The notes: generated by a model from the letters alone, not told the origin. A stretch of 64,000 nucleotides of DNA from Streptomyces lomondensis (GCF_014651035.1 NZ_BMWC01000010.1:62001-126000); one strand, 5' to 3'. Shown: positions 49,944 through 58,876, counted from the stretch's first letter. A program made the numbers and translations.

Positions 49944-51649
49944 GCCGCCCAGGAGGCCACCCCGCCGAGGCCCGCCGCCTCACCACGTACGAGTACGCCG
50001 CCACCCACGGCCCCCGCGCCGGCGACCGTATCCGCCTCGGCGACTCCGGGCTGACCGTCCGCGTCGAGTCCGACTCCCAGCGCTACGGCGACGAGTTCCT
50101 CGCCGGGTTCGGCAAGACCGCCCGCGACGGGCTGCACCTCAAGGCCGCCGCCGTCCGGGACACCTGCGACGTCGTGATCAGCAACGTCGTGGTGATCGAC
50201 GCCGTGCAGGGCATCCGGAAGGTGTCCATCGGCATCCGCGAGGGCCGGATCTGCTCGATCGGGCGGGCCGGGAACCCGGACACCCTCGACGGGGTCGACG
50301 TCGTCGTCGGGACGGGAACGTCGATCGTGTCCGGGGAGGGGCTCATCGCCACCGCCGGGGCCGTCGACACCCACGTCCATCTGCTGTCGCCGCGCGTCAT
50401 GGAGGCCTCGCTGGCATCCGGCGTGACCACCATCATCGGGCAGGAGTTCGGGCCCGTGTGGGGCGTCGGCGTCAACTCGCCCTGGGCGCTGCGGCACGCG
50501 TTCGGCGCGTTCGACGCCTGGCCGGTCAACATCGGCTTCCTGGGCCGGGGTTCGTCGTCCTCCGCCGCGCCCCTGGTCGAGGCCCTCGCCGAGGGCGGCG
50601 CCTGCGGCTTCAAGGTGCACGAGGACATGGGCGCCCACACCCGCGCCCTGGACACCGCCCTGCGCGTCGCCGAGGAGCACGACGTCCAAGTGGCCCTGCA
50701 CAGCGACGGCTTGAACGAGTGCCTCTCCGTGGAGGACACCCTGCGCGTGCTGGAGGGCCGGACCATCCACGCCTTCCACATCGAGGGCTGCGGCGGCGGG
50801 CATGTCCCCAACGTCCTGAAGATGGCGGGCGTGCCGAACGTCATCGGCTCCTCCACCAACCCGACCCTGCCCTTCGGCCGGGACGCCGTCGCCGAGCACT
50901 ACGGCATGATCGTCTCCGTCCACGACCTCAAGACCGACCTGCCCGGCGACGCCGCCATGGCCCGGGACCGCATCCGCGCCGGCACCATGGGCGCCGAGGA
51001 CGTCCTGCACGACCTGGGCGCGATCGGCATCACCTCGTCGGACGCGCAGGGCATGGGCCGCGCGGGCGAGACGGTCCGCCGTACGTTCGCGATGGCCGGG
51101 AAGATGAAGGCCGAGCTCGGCGCCCCCGACGCGCACGACAACGCACGCGTCCTGCGCTACATCGCCAAGCTGACCATCAACCCGGCCATCGCGCACGGAC
51201 TTTCGCACGAGGTCGGGTCGATCGAGACCGGCAAGCTCGCCGACATCGTCCTGTGGCGGCCGGAGTTCTTCGGCGCCAAACCGCAGCTGGTGCTGAAGGC
51301 CGGCTTCCCGGCCTACGGCGTGACCGGCGACCCGAACGCGGCGACCGACACCTGCGAACCCCTCGTGCTGGGCCCGCAGTTCGGCGCCCACGGGGCGACA
51401 CCGGCCGACCTCTCGGTGGCGTTCGTCGCCCGGGCCGCCCTCGACCAGGGGCACGACTGGCTTCCGACCCGCCGCCGCCGGGTCGCCGTGCGCGGCACGC
51501 GCGGCATCGGCCCGGCCGACCTGCGCCTCAACTCCCGTACCGGGGCCGTCGACGTGGACCAGCGCACCGGCCTGGTCACCCTCGACGGCGAGCCGCTGCG
51601 CTCGGAGCCCGCCGAGTCCGTCTCCCTCAACCGTCTCTACTTCCTCTGA
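49940..51649 (+). CDS. ureC: atypical urease alpha subunit
   Basis: A 569-residue amidohydrolase of the urease alpha family. The nickel ligands and catalytic residues align with Klebsiella urease: His145 and His147 (DTHVHLL), carbamylated Lys225 and His227 (GFKVHEDMG), His254 (ALHSDGLNE), His280 (FHIEGCGGGH) and Asp368 (SSDAQGMGR). The mobile flap differs: the usual Cys-His-His is Val327-His328-Asp329, so the general acid His is kept while the flanking Cys and second His are lost. Other active-site regions are also shifted (HLLSPR in place of HFI-type sequence). It may hydrolyse urea poorly or use another ureido compound. No ureD, E, F or G is in the window. Confidence 0.9.
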   Translation: MSRPGGHPAEARRLTTYEYAATHGPRAGDRIRLGDSGLTVRVESDSQRYGDEFLAGFGKTARDGLHLKAAAVRDTCDVVISNVVVIDAVQGIRKVSIGIREGRICSIGRAGNPDTLDGVDVVVGTGTSIVSGEGLIATAGAVDTHVHLLSPRVMEASLASGVTTIIGQEFGPVWGVGVNSPWALRHAFGAFDAWPVNIGFLGRGSSSSAAPLVEALAEGGACGFKVHEDMGAHTRALDTALRVAEEHDVQVALHSDGLNECLSVEDTLRVLEGRTIHAFHIEGCGGGHVPNVLKMAGVPNVIGSSTNPTLPFGRDAVAEHYGMIVSVHDLKTDLPGDAAMARDRIRAGTMGAEDVLHDLGAIGITSSDAQGMGRAGETVRRTFAMAGKMKAELGAPDAHDNARVLRYIAKLTINPAIAHGLSHEVGSIETGKLADIVLWRPEFFGAKPQLVLKAGFPAYGVTGDPNAATDTCEPLVLGPQFGAHGATPADLSVAFVARAALDQGHDWLPTRRRRVAVRGTRGIGPADLRLNSRTGAVDVDQRTGLVTLDGEPLRSEPAESVSLNRLYFL

Positions 51650-51658
51650 GGATCAACG

Positions 51659-52696
51659 ATGTCCGCAGCCGCCGACGGCTTCCGCATGCCCGCCGAGTGG
51701 GCCCCGCACGAGCGCACCTGGATGGCCTGGCCGGGCCCGAACCCCACCTTCGACGACCCGGGAGGTCTCGCCGCCGCCCGGGTCGCCTGGGCCGCGGTCG
51801 CCCGGGCCGTCCGCCGCTTCGAACCGGTGACGGTGGTGTGCGGGCCGGGCCAGTCCGGTGAGGCGCGGGCGCTGCTGGGGGAGGGGATCGAAACGGTCGA
51901 GCGGGACCTCGACGACGCGTGGATGCGGGACATCGGCCCGACCTTCCTCACCGACGGCAAGGGCCGACTGGCCGCCGTCGACTGGACGTTCAACGGCTGG
52001 GGCGCCCAGGAGTGGGCCCGCTGGGAGCACGACGCGAAGATCGCCGCGCACGTCGCGGACCTCGCGGGGGCCCGGACGTACGCCTCCCGGCTCGTCAACG
52101 AGGGCGGGGCGATCCACGTGGACGGCGAGGGCACGGTCCTGCTGACCGAGACCGTCCAGCTCGGCCCCGAGCGCAACCCGGACTGGACGCGGGAACGGGT
52201 CGAGGCCGAGATCCACGCCCAGCTCGGCACCCGCAAGGCGATCTGGCTGCCACGCGGCCTGACCGGCGACTATCCGCCCCACGGCTTCGGCACCCTCGGC
52301 CACGTCGACATCGTCGCCGCCTTCGCCCGCCCGGGTGTCGTCGTGGCGCACACGCAACCGGACCCCGCCCACCCCGACCACGAGGTGACCAAGGAGGTCG
52401 TCGGCCTGCTGAGGTCCCAGACGGACGCGCGGGGGCGGCGCCTGGAGGTCGTGGAGGTCCCCGCCCCGACCGTCCTGGAGGCCGACGGCCACTGGGCCGA
52501 CTACTCCTACATCAACCACTACCTCTGCAACGGCGGGGTCGTGCTGTGCGGCTTCGGCGACCCGCGCGACGAGATCGCGGCCGGGATCTTCCGCCGGCTG
52601 TTCCCCGAGCGGACCGTGACGCTGGTGGACGCCCGTACGATCTTCGCGGGCGGTGGAGGCATCCACTGCGTCACGCAGCAGCAACCAAGGATCTAG
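51659..52696 (+). CDS. aguA: agmatine deiminase (PPAD-type)
   Basis: A 345-residue guanidino-group hydrolase that converts agmatine to N-carbamoylputrescine and ammonia. Motifs: PAEWAPHERTWMAWPGPN at the N-terminus, DDAWMRDIGPTFL (substrate Asp), HGFGTLGHVDIVAAF (His) and the nucleophile Cys337 in GGGGIHCVTQQQP. Starts nine bases after ureC, so it is in the same operon. Related enzymes act on other guanidino compounds, so agmatine is the best guess, not proven. Confidence 0.9.
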   Translation: MSAAADGFRMPAEWAPHERTWMAWPGPNPTFDDPGGLAAARVAWAAVARAVRRFEPVTVVCGPGQSGEARALLGEGIETVERDLDDAWMRDIGPTFLTDGKGRLAAVDWTFNGWGAQEWARWEHDAKIAAHVADLAGARTYASRLVNEGGAIHVDGEGTVLLTETVQLGPERNPDWTRERVEAEIHAQLGTRKAIWLPRGLTGDYPPHGFGTLGHVDIVAAFARPGVVVAHTQPDPAHPDHEVTKEVVGLLRSQTDARGRRLEVVEVPAPTVLEADGHWADYSYINHYLCNGGVVLCGFGDPRDEIAAGIFRRLFPERTVTLVDARTIFAGGGGIHCVTQQQPRI

Positions 52697-52704
52697 GAGC
52701 GCAC

Positions 52705-53304
52705 ATGGCCGGTGGGCGAAGGCAGGCCCCGCCCCGCGAGGACGTCCTCGCCGCCGCCATGGAGATGATCGCCGACCGCGGTCTGGAGAAGCTCACCATG
52801 GCGGCGCTCGGCCGCGAGGTCGGGATGAGCAGCGGGCACCTGCTCTACTACTTCGGCTCCAAGGACGAGTTGCTGCTGCGCACCCTGGAGTGGAGCGAGG
52901 GCCGGCTCGGTGCCGAGCGCGGACGGCTGCTGACCCGCCCCGCCACGGCCCGCGAACGCCTCGACGCCTACGTCGACCTGTACGTCCCCGACGGCCACGG
53001 CGACCCGCACTGGACCCTCTGGCTGGAGGTCTGGAACCGTTCGAAGAAGGCCGACGACGACGCCCGCGACCGGCAGGCCGCCATCGAGGGCGCCTGGCAC
53101 CGCGACCTGGTCGCCCTGCTCGCCGAGGGCATCTCCCGGGGCGAGTTCCGCCGCGTCGACCCGGACCGCTTCGCCGCCCGCCTGCGGGCGCTGCTGGACG
53201 GCTTCTCCATCCACGTGGCGATCGGCCTGCGCGGCACGGACCGGGCCCAAGTCCTGGCGCACGTGCACGAGTTCCTCGCCGACAGCCTCCTCGCGGACGC
53301 CTGA
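52705..53304 (+). CDS. TetR-family regulator of the urease/agmatine deiminase operon
   Basis: A 199-residue repressor whose helix-turn-helix reads LEKLTMAALGREVGMSSGHL followed by LYYFGSKDELLLRTL. The C-terminal half resembles TetR_C regulators of nitrogen and polyamine compounds (HWTLWLEVWNRSKKADDDAR). It is the last gene of the run that starts at ureAB, with AGGAG before its ATG. It probably binds the paired operators at 49139-49154 and 49207-49225 and controls both the operon and the divergent permease. Confidence 0.88.
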   Translation: MAGGRRQAPPREDVLAAAMEMIADRGLEKLTMAALGREVGMSSGHLLYYFGSKDELLLRTLEWSEGRLGAERGRLLTRPATARERLDAYVDLYVPDGHGDPHWTLWLEVWNRSKKADDDARDRQAAIEGAWHRDLVALLAEGISRGEFRRVDPDRFAARLRALLDGFSIHVAIGLRGTDRAQVLAHVHEFLADSLLADA

Positions 53305-53430
53305 ACGCACGCCCGGGTTGTACTCAATACGACGGATTGACCGTGTGGTCCGTGGTGCTGTTGGCTCTGGGGAAGCCCTCGGCGCGGGGCCGGGGGAGAA
53401 GCGTCAACGGGGAAAACAGGGGGAACAGCA

Positions 53431-54681
53431 ATGACCAGCACCAGGAGGGCCACGTCGACCGCGCTCGGCGTGGCCCTGGCCGTCACGCTCGGCGCCGCCG
53501 CCGCGCTGCCCGCGACCGCCGTGCCCACACCGGCGCCGCGGACCGAGAAGGCGAGCGTCGCCCCGGACGGTACCGACGGCAACGGCCCCTCGGGCGGGCC
53601 GAGCCTGAGCGCCGACGGCCGCCATCTGGCCTTCGTCTCCAGCGCCGACAACCTCGTCGCCGGTGACACCGACGGCGCCGCCGACGCCTTCGTCCGCGAC
53701 CTCAAGACCGGCACGACCCGCCTGGCGAGCACCGCGCCGGACGGCGGCTCCGTCGACGACGTCGCCCTGAGCGGCAACGGCCGCCACCTGGCCTTCAGCG
53801 CCACCGACCCCGGAGACGGCCGCAGCCACATCTGGGTCAAGGACCTGAGGACCGGCGCACTCCAGCGCATCGCGGACACCGTCGACCCGGGCTACGACAC
53901 CGGCCGGCAGCCCGCCCTCAGCGCCGACGGCCGCTACGTCGCCTTCGTCGCCCAGCAGTCCGGCCTCGGGGAGGGCGAGGACCGCTGGGGACGGGTCTAC
54001 CGCGTCGACCGCACCAGCGGCGAGGCCGTCCGCATCAGCCAGGTGCCCGCCGCGGGCGACCGGAAGACCGCCGCCACCCACCCGTCCATCAGCGCCGACG
54101 GCACGCGCGTCGGCTACCAGCTCTTCGTCCCGCACCCCTCCTCGGGCGACTGGAGCGACGCCTACGTGCGGGACGTGCCCAGCGGCGAGCTGTTCCAGGC
54201 CGACCGGGCGCCGGACGGCCAGAAGTCCGACGGACAGACCGAGGCCCCGCAGGTCAGCGCCGACGGCCGGTACGCCGTCTTCAACTCGCTGGATTCGCGC
54301 CTCACCCCGGGCGACACCAACAAGGGGCACAACGTCTTCGTCCGCGACCTGAAGACCGGGGAGCTGCGCCGGATCGACGCCGCCGACCCGGCCGCCTACA
54401 CCGGCTCTCCGCAACTCAGCGCCGACAGCCGGTACCTGGCCTTCGTCTCGGCCGACCCGGGCGACACGAACCACACCACCCGCGCGTACGTCCGCGACCT
54501 GCGCACCGGCCGCACGACCCTCGCCAGCCCGGACGCCGGCGGCGGCCCGAACGACCAGGACGTGTCCGCCGCGGTGCTCGACCGGCACGGCCGCACGGTC
54601 GCCTTCCGCAGCGCCTCACCCGACCTGGTGCCCGGCGACACGTACGACACCACGCATGTCTACGTCCGCCACATGAGGTGA
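53431..54681 (+). CDS. secreted TolB/WD40-like beta-propeller protein
   Basis: A 416-residue exported protein. The signal peptide (ALGVALAVTLGAAAALPATAVP) is followed by six or so repeats of about 55 residues. Each has the pattern LSADGRHLAFVSSADNLVAG, then DTDGAADAFVRDLKTG, typical of TolB-type propellers. There is no enzyme motif. It may be a binding or scaffold protein at the cell surface. Long 5' space from the TetR stop (126 bases) suggests its own promoter. Confidence 0.82.
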   Translation: MTSTRRATSTALGVALAVTLGAAAALPATAVPTPAPRTEKASVAPDGTDGNGPSGGPSLSADGRHLAFVSSADNLVAGDTDGAADAFVRDLKTGTTRLASTAPDGGSVDDVALSGNGRHLAFSATDPGDGRSHIWVKDLRTGALQRIADTVDPGYDTGRQPALSADGRYVAFVAQQSGLGEGEDRWGRVYRVDRTSGEAVRISQVPAAGDRKTAATHPSISADGTRVGYQLFVPHPSSGDWSDAYVRDVPSGELFQADRAPDGQKSDGQTEAPQVSADGRYAVFNSLDSRLTPGDTNKGHNVFVRDLKTGELRRIDAADPAAYTGSPQLSADSRYLAFVSADPGDTNHTTRAYVRDLRTGRTTLASPDAGGGPNDQDVSAAVLDRHGRTVAFRSASPDLVPGDTYDTTHVYVRHMR

Positions 54682-54739
54682 CCGACCGCATCCTGAGACA
54701 ACCGTGAGCGAGGCGCGGAGGCTGTGCCACACTGCCTCC

Positions 54740-54790
54740 GTGCTCTCGTTCGCCACGATTATTGGCAGCAGGCGCGCCGGTCCGCAGTGA
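54740..54790 (+). CDS. cimA leader peptide
   Basis: MLSFATIIGSRRAGPQ, starting at GTG 54740. The two consecutive Ile codons are ATT ATT, which is rare in this genome, and such codons serve as the regulatory site in attenuators. There is no Shine-Dalgarno sequence. A CACACT at 54728-54733, with GTGAGC at 54704-54709 eighteen bases before it, would put the transcript start at the GTG itself. Confidence 0.65.
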   Translation: MLSFATIIGSRRAGPQ

Positions 54791-54844
54791 CCGCCACGTA
54801 CGACCAGGTACGGGCGGACACCGTCGTCCTCGACCCGCGCGCAG

Positions 54845-54870
54845 ACCTCTCGCACCCGCGAGAGGTTTTT
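54845..54870 (+). terminator. attenuator terminator upstream of cimA
   Basis: ACCTCTCGC (54845-54853) pairs with GCGAGAGGT (54858-54866) around a four-base loop and ends in five T residues (54866-54870). It lies 54 bases after the leader-peptide stop and 112 bases before cimA, which places it as a conditional terminator. The 301-base gap between the propeller gene and cimA holds this leader and nothing else recognisable. Confidence 0.8.
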
Positions 54871-54982
54871 CGCATTTCTGGCCCACCCACAGCCGGAGGC
54901 GAGAGCGCGAGGGAGTATGTGAGGGCGGTGGAGCCGGTCATTCCGGTACGACCGAGATCCCATCCTCAGGAGCCTTGACACC

Positions 54983-56587
54983 ATGACCGCTACCAGCGAC
55001 CTCGACGATTCGTTCCACGTCTTCGACACCACCCTGCGCGACGGCGCCCAGCGGGAGGGCATCAACCTCACCGTCGCGGACAAGCTGGCCATCGCACGGC
55101 ACCTGGACGACTTCGGCGTGGGCTTCATCGAGGGCGGCTGGCCGGGCGCCAACCCCCGCGACACCGAGTTCTTCGCCCGCGCCCAGCAGGAGATCGACTT
55201 CCGGCACGCCCAGCTGGTCGCGTTCGGCTCCACCCGCCGCGCCGGCACCACCGCGGGGCAGGACCCGCAGGTCAAGGCCCTCCTGGAGTCCGGCGCGCAG
55301 GTGATCACGCTGGTCGCCAAGTCGCACGACCGCCATGTCGAGCTCGCCCTGCGCACCACCCTCGACGAGAACCTGGCGATGGTCCGCGACACGGTGTCCT
55401 TCCTGCGGGAGCAGGGCCGCCGCGTCTTCGTCGACTGCGAGCACTTCTTCGACGGCTACCGCGCCAACCCCGAGTACGCGAAGTCGGTCGTCCGTACGGC
55501 GTCGGAGGCCGGCGCGGACGTCGTCGTCCTGTGCGACACCAACGGCGGCATGCTCCCGGCGCAGATCCAGGCCGTCGTCTCCACGGTCCTCGCCGACACC
55601 GGCGCCCGGCTCGGCATCCACGCCCAGGACGACACCGGCTGCGCGGTGGCGAACACGCTGGCCGCCGTCGACGCGGGCGCGACCCATGTGCAGTGCACGG
55701 CCAACGGCTACGGCGAGCGCGTCGGCAACGCCAACCTCTTCCCGGTCGTGGCGGCCCTGGAACTGAAGTACGGCAAGCAGGTCCTGCCCGCGGGCCACCT
55801 GCGCGAGATGACCCGCATCTCGCACGCCATCGCCGAGGTCGTCAACCTCACCCCCTCCACGCACCAGCCCTACGTCGGCGTCTCCGCCTTCGCGCACAAG
55901 GCCGGCCTGCACGCCTCGGCGATCAAGGTCGACCCGGACCTGTACCAGCACATCGACCCCGAGCGGGTCGGCAACACCATGCGGATGCTGGTCTCCGACA
56001 TGGCCGGCCGCGCCTCCATCGAGCTCAAGGGCAAGGAACTCGGCATCGACCTCGGCGGCGACCGCGAGCTGGTCGGCCGGGTCGTGGAGCGGGTGAAGGA
56101 GCGCGAGCTCAAGGGCTACACGTACGAGGCGGCCGACGCGTCCTTCGAACTCCTGCTGCGCACCGAGGTCCAGGGCAAGCCTCTGCGCTACTTCGAGGTC
56201 GAGTCCTGGCGTGCCATCGTCGAGGACCGGCCCGACGGGTCCCACGCCAACGAGGCCACCGTCAAGCTCTGGGCCAAGGGCGAGCGCATCGTCGCCACGG
56301 CCGAGGGCAACGGCCCGGTCAACGCCCTGGACCGGGCCCTGCGCGTGGGCCTGGAGAAGATCTACCCGCAGCTCGCCAAGCTGGACCTGGTGGACTACAA
56401 GGTCCGCATCCTGGAGGGCGTGCACGGCACCCAGTCCACGACCCGCGTCCTGATCTCCACGTCCGACGGCTCCGGCGAGTGGTCGACGGTGGGCGTCGCC
56501 GACAACGTCATCGCGGCGAGCTGGCAGGCCCTGGAGGACGCGTACACATACGGGTTGCTGCGCGCGGGGGTCGCTCCGGCCGAGTAG
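54983..56587 (+). CDS. cimA: citramalate synthase
   Basis: A 534-residue DRE-TIM metallolyase that condenses pyruvate with acetyl-CoA to citramalate, giving 2-oxobutyrate for isoleucine. The catalytic motif is FDTTLRDGAQREGINLTVAD, with metal-binding HAQDDTGCAVANTLAAVDAG and TAFGERVGNANLF-like sequence (here TANGYGERVGNANLFPV). The C-terminal LeuA dimer/regulatory domain starts near residue 400. The family also includes 2-isopropylmalate synthases. The length, the CimA-type pattern and the Ile-Ile leader favour citramalate synthase. ATG at 54983. Confidence 0.9.
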   Translation: MTATSDLDDSFHVFDTTLRDGAQREGINLTVADKLAIARHLDDFGVGFIEGGWPGANPRDTEFFARAQQEIDFRHAQLVAFGSTRRAGTTAGQDPQVKALLESGAQVITLVAKSHDRHVELALRTTLDENLAMVRDTVSFLREQGRRVFVDCEHFFDGYRANPEYAKSVVRTASEAGADVVVLCDTNGGMLPAQIQAVVSTVLADTGARLGIHAQDDTGCAVANTLAAVDAGATHVQCTANGYGERVGNANLFPVVAALELKYGKQVLPAGHLREMTRISHAIAEVVNLTPSTHQPYVGVSAFAHKAGLHASAIKVDPDLYQHIDPERVGNTMRMLVSDMAGRASIELKGKELGIDLGGDRELVGRVVERVKERELKGYTYEAADASFELLLRTEVQGKPLRYFEVESWRAIVEDRPDGSHANEATVKLWAKGERIVATAEGNGPVNALDRALRVGLEKIYPQLAKLDLVDYKVRILEGVHGTQSTTRVLISTSDGSGEWSTVGVADNVIAASWQALEDAYTYGLLRAGVAPAE

Positions 56588-56612
56588 CGCAACGGCCTCC
56601 CCGGGGCCCGGT

Positions 56613-57299
56613 TCACATCGCCGTGTCCCGGGACCGCGGCCCCGGCACCTCGCCGCCCCGGTCGCGGCCCGGTGCGCGGTCGAGGCGGAAGAGGCCCGCG
56701 GAGTGGGGGCGCTGGCCGGTGGCGTGGGCCGTGGAGCGGGTCAGCTCCTCCACGCCGTCGGCCAGATAGCCGACCCAGGCCGTGCCCTCCTCCTCGATGA
56801 TCCGCTGGGCGTCCGTCCGCAGCCGCTCGATCACCCCGAGCAGCGCGGCCTGCTCCTTGTCGCTGGGCGAGTCGGTGGTCCTCAGGAACGCCTGCGCCCA
56901 GTCGGACTGGGCCTTCTTGAGGATCTGCTGCAACGCCAGTTCGGTACGGATATAACGCGTCCAGGACGCCGAGAAGCCGAAGATCCGGTCGAAGAGGACG
57001 CAGCCCGCCCCGCCGGCCAGGAACACGAAGCCCCACTCGGGCTGCACGGTCGTCGGAGCGGCGGCGTGCACCAGCGGGGTGAGCGTGCCGACGATCCCCA
57101 GCAGCGCCGCGAGCGCCCGCAGCGAACGCGACCACAGCGCCGGCCCCCGGCGCCGGGCCAGGTACCAGCCGATCGCCGACGTCACCTCCGCCTCGGCATG
57201 CCGGAACAGCTCCCACAACAGATCGGCCCGCGTCCGCGACCGGTCCAGCTCGGTGAGTGCGGACACCGTCATGTCCGCGGCTCTGCGTCGTCCGACCAT
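56613..57299 (-). CDS. SLATT-like two-transmembrane protein
   Basis: A 228-residue protein. After a short N-terminal helix (AEAEVTSAIGWYLARRRGPA) come two hydrophobic segments (LRALAALLGIVGTLTPLVHA and EWGFVFLAGGAGCVLFDRIF). A long cytoplasmic helical region follows (SASWTRYIRTELALQQILKK ... DWAQAFLR). This layout is that of SLATT domains, predicted membrane effectors often linked to nucleotide-sensing systems. No SMODS, SLOG or other partner gene is adjacent. The ATG at 57299 was chosen; the longer frame reads into the divergent promoter. Some SLATT proteins form defence effectors, but that is not shown here. Confidence 0.7.
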   Translation of the reverse strand: MVGRRRAADMTVSALTELDRSRTRADLLWELFRHAEAEVTSAIGWYLARRRGPALWSRSLRALAALLGIVGTLTPLVHAAAPTTVQPEWGFVFLAGGAGCVLFDRIFGFSASWTRYIRTELALQQILKKAQSDWAQAFLRTTDSPSDKEQAALLGVIERLRTDAQRIIEEEGTAWVGYLADGVEELTRSTAHATGQRPHSAGLFRLDRAPGRDRGGEVPGPRSRDTAM

Positions 57300-57445
57300 G
57301 CCCCTGTTCCCGCCCCTTCCGCTGCGGCCGGCGGGCCGACCGGCCCACGGCAGTAAGTCCGAGGGCATCGTAGGCGCAGCGGCCTCCCGAAATCCCCGCC
57401 CCGACGGATATCCGTTTCTGTACCGATTCGGGTAGCTTCGAACAT

Positions 57446-58798
57446 ATGAAGGCCGCACTGGTGCGTACCGTCGTACGTCTGCTGATCGTGCCGGTCGCCG
57501 CCGTACTGGCGGTGCTGCTGGCCGGTGCGCCGGGCGCGCACGCGGCCACCGACCTCTCGAAGGTCGCCCAGGAGCTGCGCGAGAACCCCGTCTACGTCGA
57601 TCCGGCGGCCTCCGGCCAGCTGGCCGCGTCGGACGCCGAGGCGCTCGCCGACAAGATCAAGGACGCGGACAAGCCCGTCTTCGTGGCGGTCCTCCCGGCC
57701 GACTACCCCACGCAGGACCTCTTCCGGAACCTGCGCACCGAGACCGGCGTCACCGGCCTGTACGGCATCCGCGTCGGCGACGAGTTCGACGCCCGCGCCG
57801 ACAGCGCGGTGATGAGCCGCCAGGCGGTGTCCAACCTGGTCACGGCCGTCCAGGGTGCGGGTGACGTCAAGGCCCAGCTGAACGACTTCGTCGACGACGC
57901 CCTGCGCAACGTGGGCGGTTCGGCGCCGAGCAGCTGGAGCGACGGCTCGGGCACCGACGTGCCGGTCGGCGGCCTGATCACGGTCGGCGCCCTGGCCGCG
58001 GCCGGCGGCGCGGGCGCGTACGCCCTGGTCCGGCGCAACCGGCGCCGCCACGCGGAGGAGCAGCGGGCCGCGCTGGAGAAGCTGCGGGTGGTCGTCGACG
58101 AGGACATCACCGCCTTCGGCGAGGAACTCGACCGCCTCGACTTCCACCCCGGGGAACCGGGCGCCGACGACGGGATGCGCGCCGACTACGAGCATGGCCT
58201 GGACGCCTACGAGCGGGCGAAGTCGCTGATGGCGGCCGCGACGAAACCGGAGGACGTCCGGGCCGTCACCCAGGCCGTGGAGGACGGCCGGTTCTCCCTG
58301 GCCCGGCTCGCGGCCCGCCGCGAGGGCGCACCGCTGCCGGAGCGCCGCCCGCCCTGCTTCTTCGACCCGCGCCACGGCCCCTCGGTCGCCGACGCGAGCT
58401 GGACGCCCCCGGGCGGTGCCGCGCGTGAGGTCCCGGTCTGCGCGGCCGACCGGACGCGTCTCGCCGAGGGCCGCGACCCGGTGGTCCGCGAGGTCGACAC
58501 CGACTACGGCCGCCGCCCGTACTGGGAGGCGGGCCCGGCGTACGGCCCCTGGGCCGGCGGCTACTTCGGCGGCGGCATCCTGCCCGGCCTCCTCATCGGC
58601 ACCATGCTCGGCAGCATGATGGCCGGCCCCGCCTACGCGGCCGACTACGGCTCCGGCTACGGAGACTTCGGCGGCTACGAGGGCGGTGACGTCTCCGGCG
58701 CGGACTTCGACACCGGCGACTTCGGCGGCGGCTTCGGAGGGGGCTACGGCGGAGGCGACTTCGGCGGCGGGGGCGGCGACTTCGGCGGCGGCTTCTGA
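57446..58798 (+). CDS. exported protein with one TM helix and Gly/Phe/Asp-rich tail
   Basis: A 450-residue protein. A signal peptide (LLIVPVAAVLAVLLAGAPGAHA) precedes an extracellular domain of about 140 residues (DLSKVAQELRENPVYVDPAA ...). A single membrane helix (VGGLITVGALAAAGGAGAYAL) with a basic stop-transfer follows, then a coiled cytoplasmic segment. The C-terminus is a hydrophobic patch and a tail of about 60 residues built from GGxFGGG and GDFGG units. Function unknown. The ATG at 57446 lacks a ribosome binding site; TAGCTT at 57433-57438 suggests a leaderless transcript. Confidence 0.75.
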   Translation: MKAALVRTVVRLLIVPVAAVLAVLLAGAPGAHAATDLSKVAQELRENPVYVDPAASGQLAASDAEALADKIKDADKPVFVAVLPADYPTQDLFRNLRTETGVTGLYGIRVGDEFDARADSAVMSRQAVSNLVTAVQGAGDVKAQLNDFVDDALRNVGGSAPSSWSDGSGTDVPVGGLITVGALAAAGGAGAYALVRRNRRRHAEEQRAALEKLRVVVDEDITAFGEELDRLDFHPGEPGADDGMRADYEHGLDAYERAKSLMAAATKPEDVRAVTQAVEDGRFSLARLAARREGAPLPERRPPCFFDPRHGPSVADASWTPPGGAAREVPVCAADRTRLAEGRDPVVREVDTDYGRRPYWEAGPAYGPWAGGYFGGGILPGLLIGTMLGSMMAGPAYAADYGSGYGDFGGYEGGDVSGADFDTGDFGGGFGGGYGGGDFGGGGGDFGGGF

Positions 58799-58852
58799 CC
58801 TCCCTGCTGCCGGTGCCACGGGGTGGGGACCTCCAGGGCGGTTCCCGGCACT

Positions 58853-58876
58853 CGGGCCGTTCAGCTCAGCGGCCCG
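58853..58876. terminator. hairpin between convergent genes
   Basis: CGGGCCG (58853-58859) pairs with CGGCCCG (58870-58876) around a ten-base loop, between the Gly-rich protein gene and the convergent exporter gene. Confidence 0.6.
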
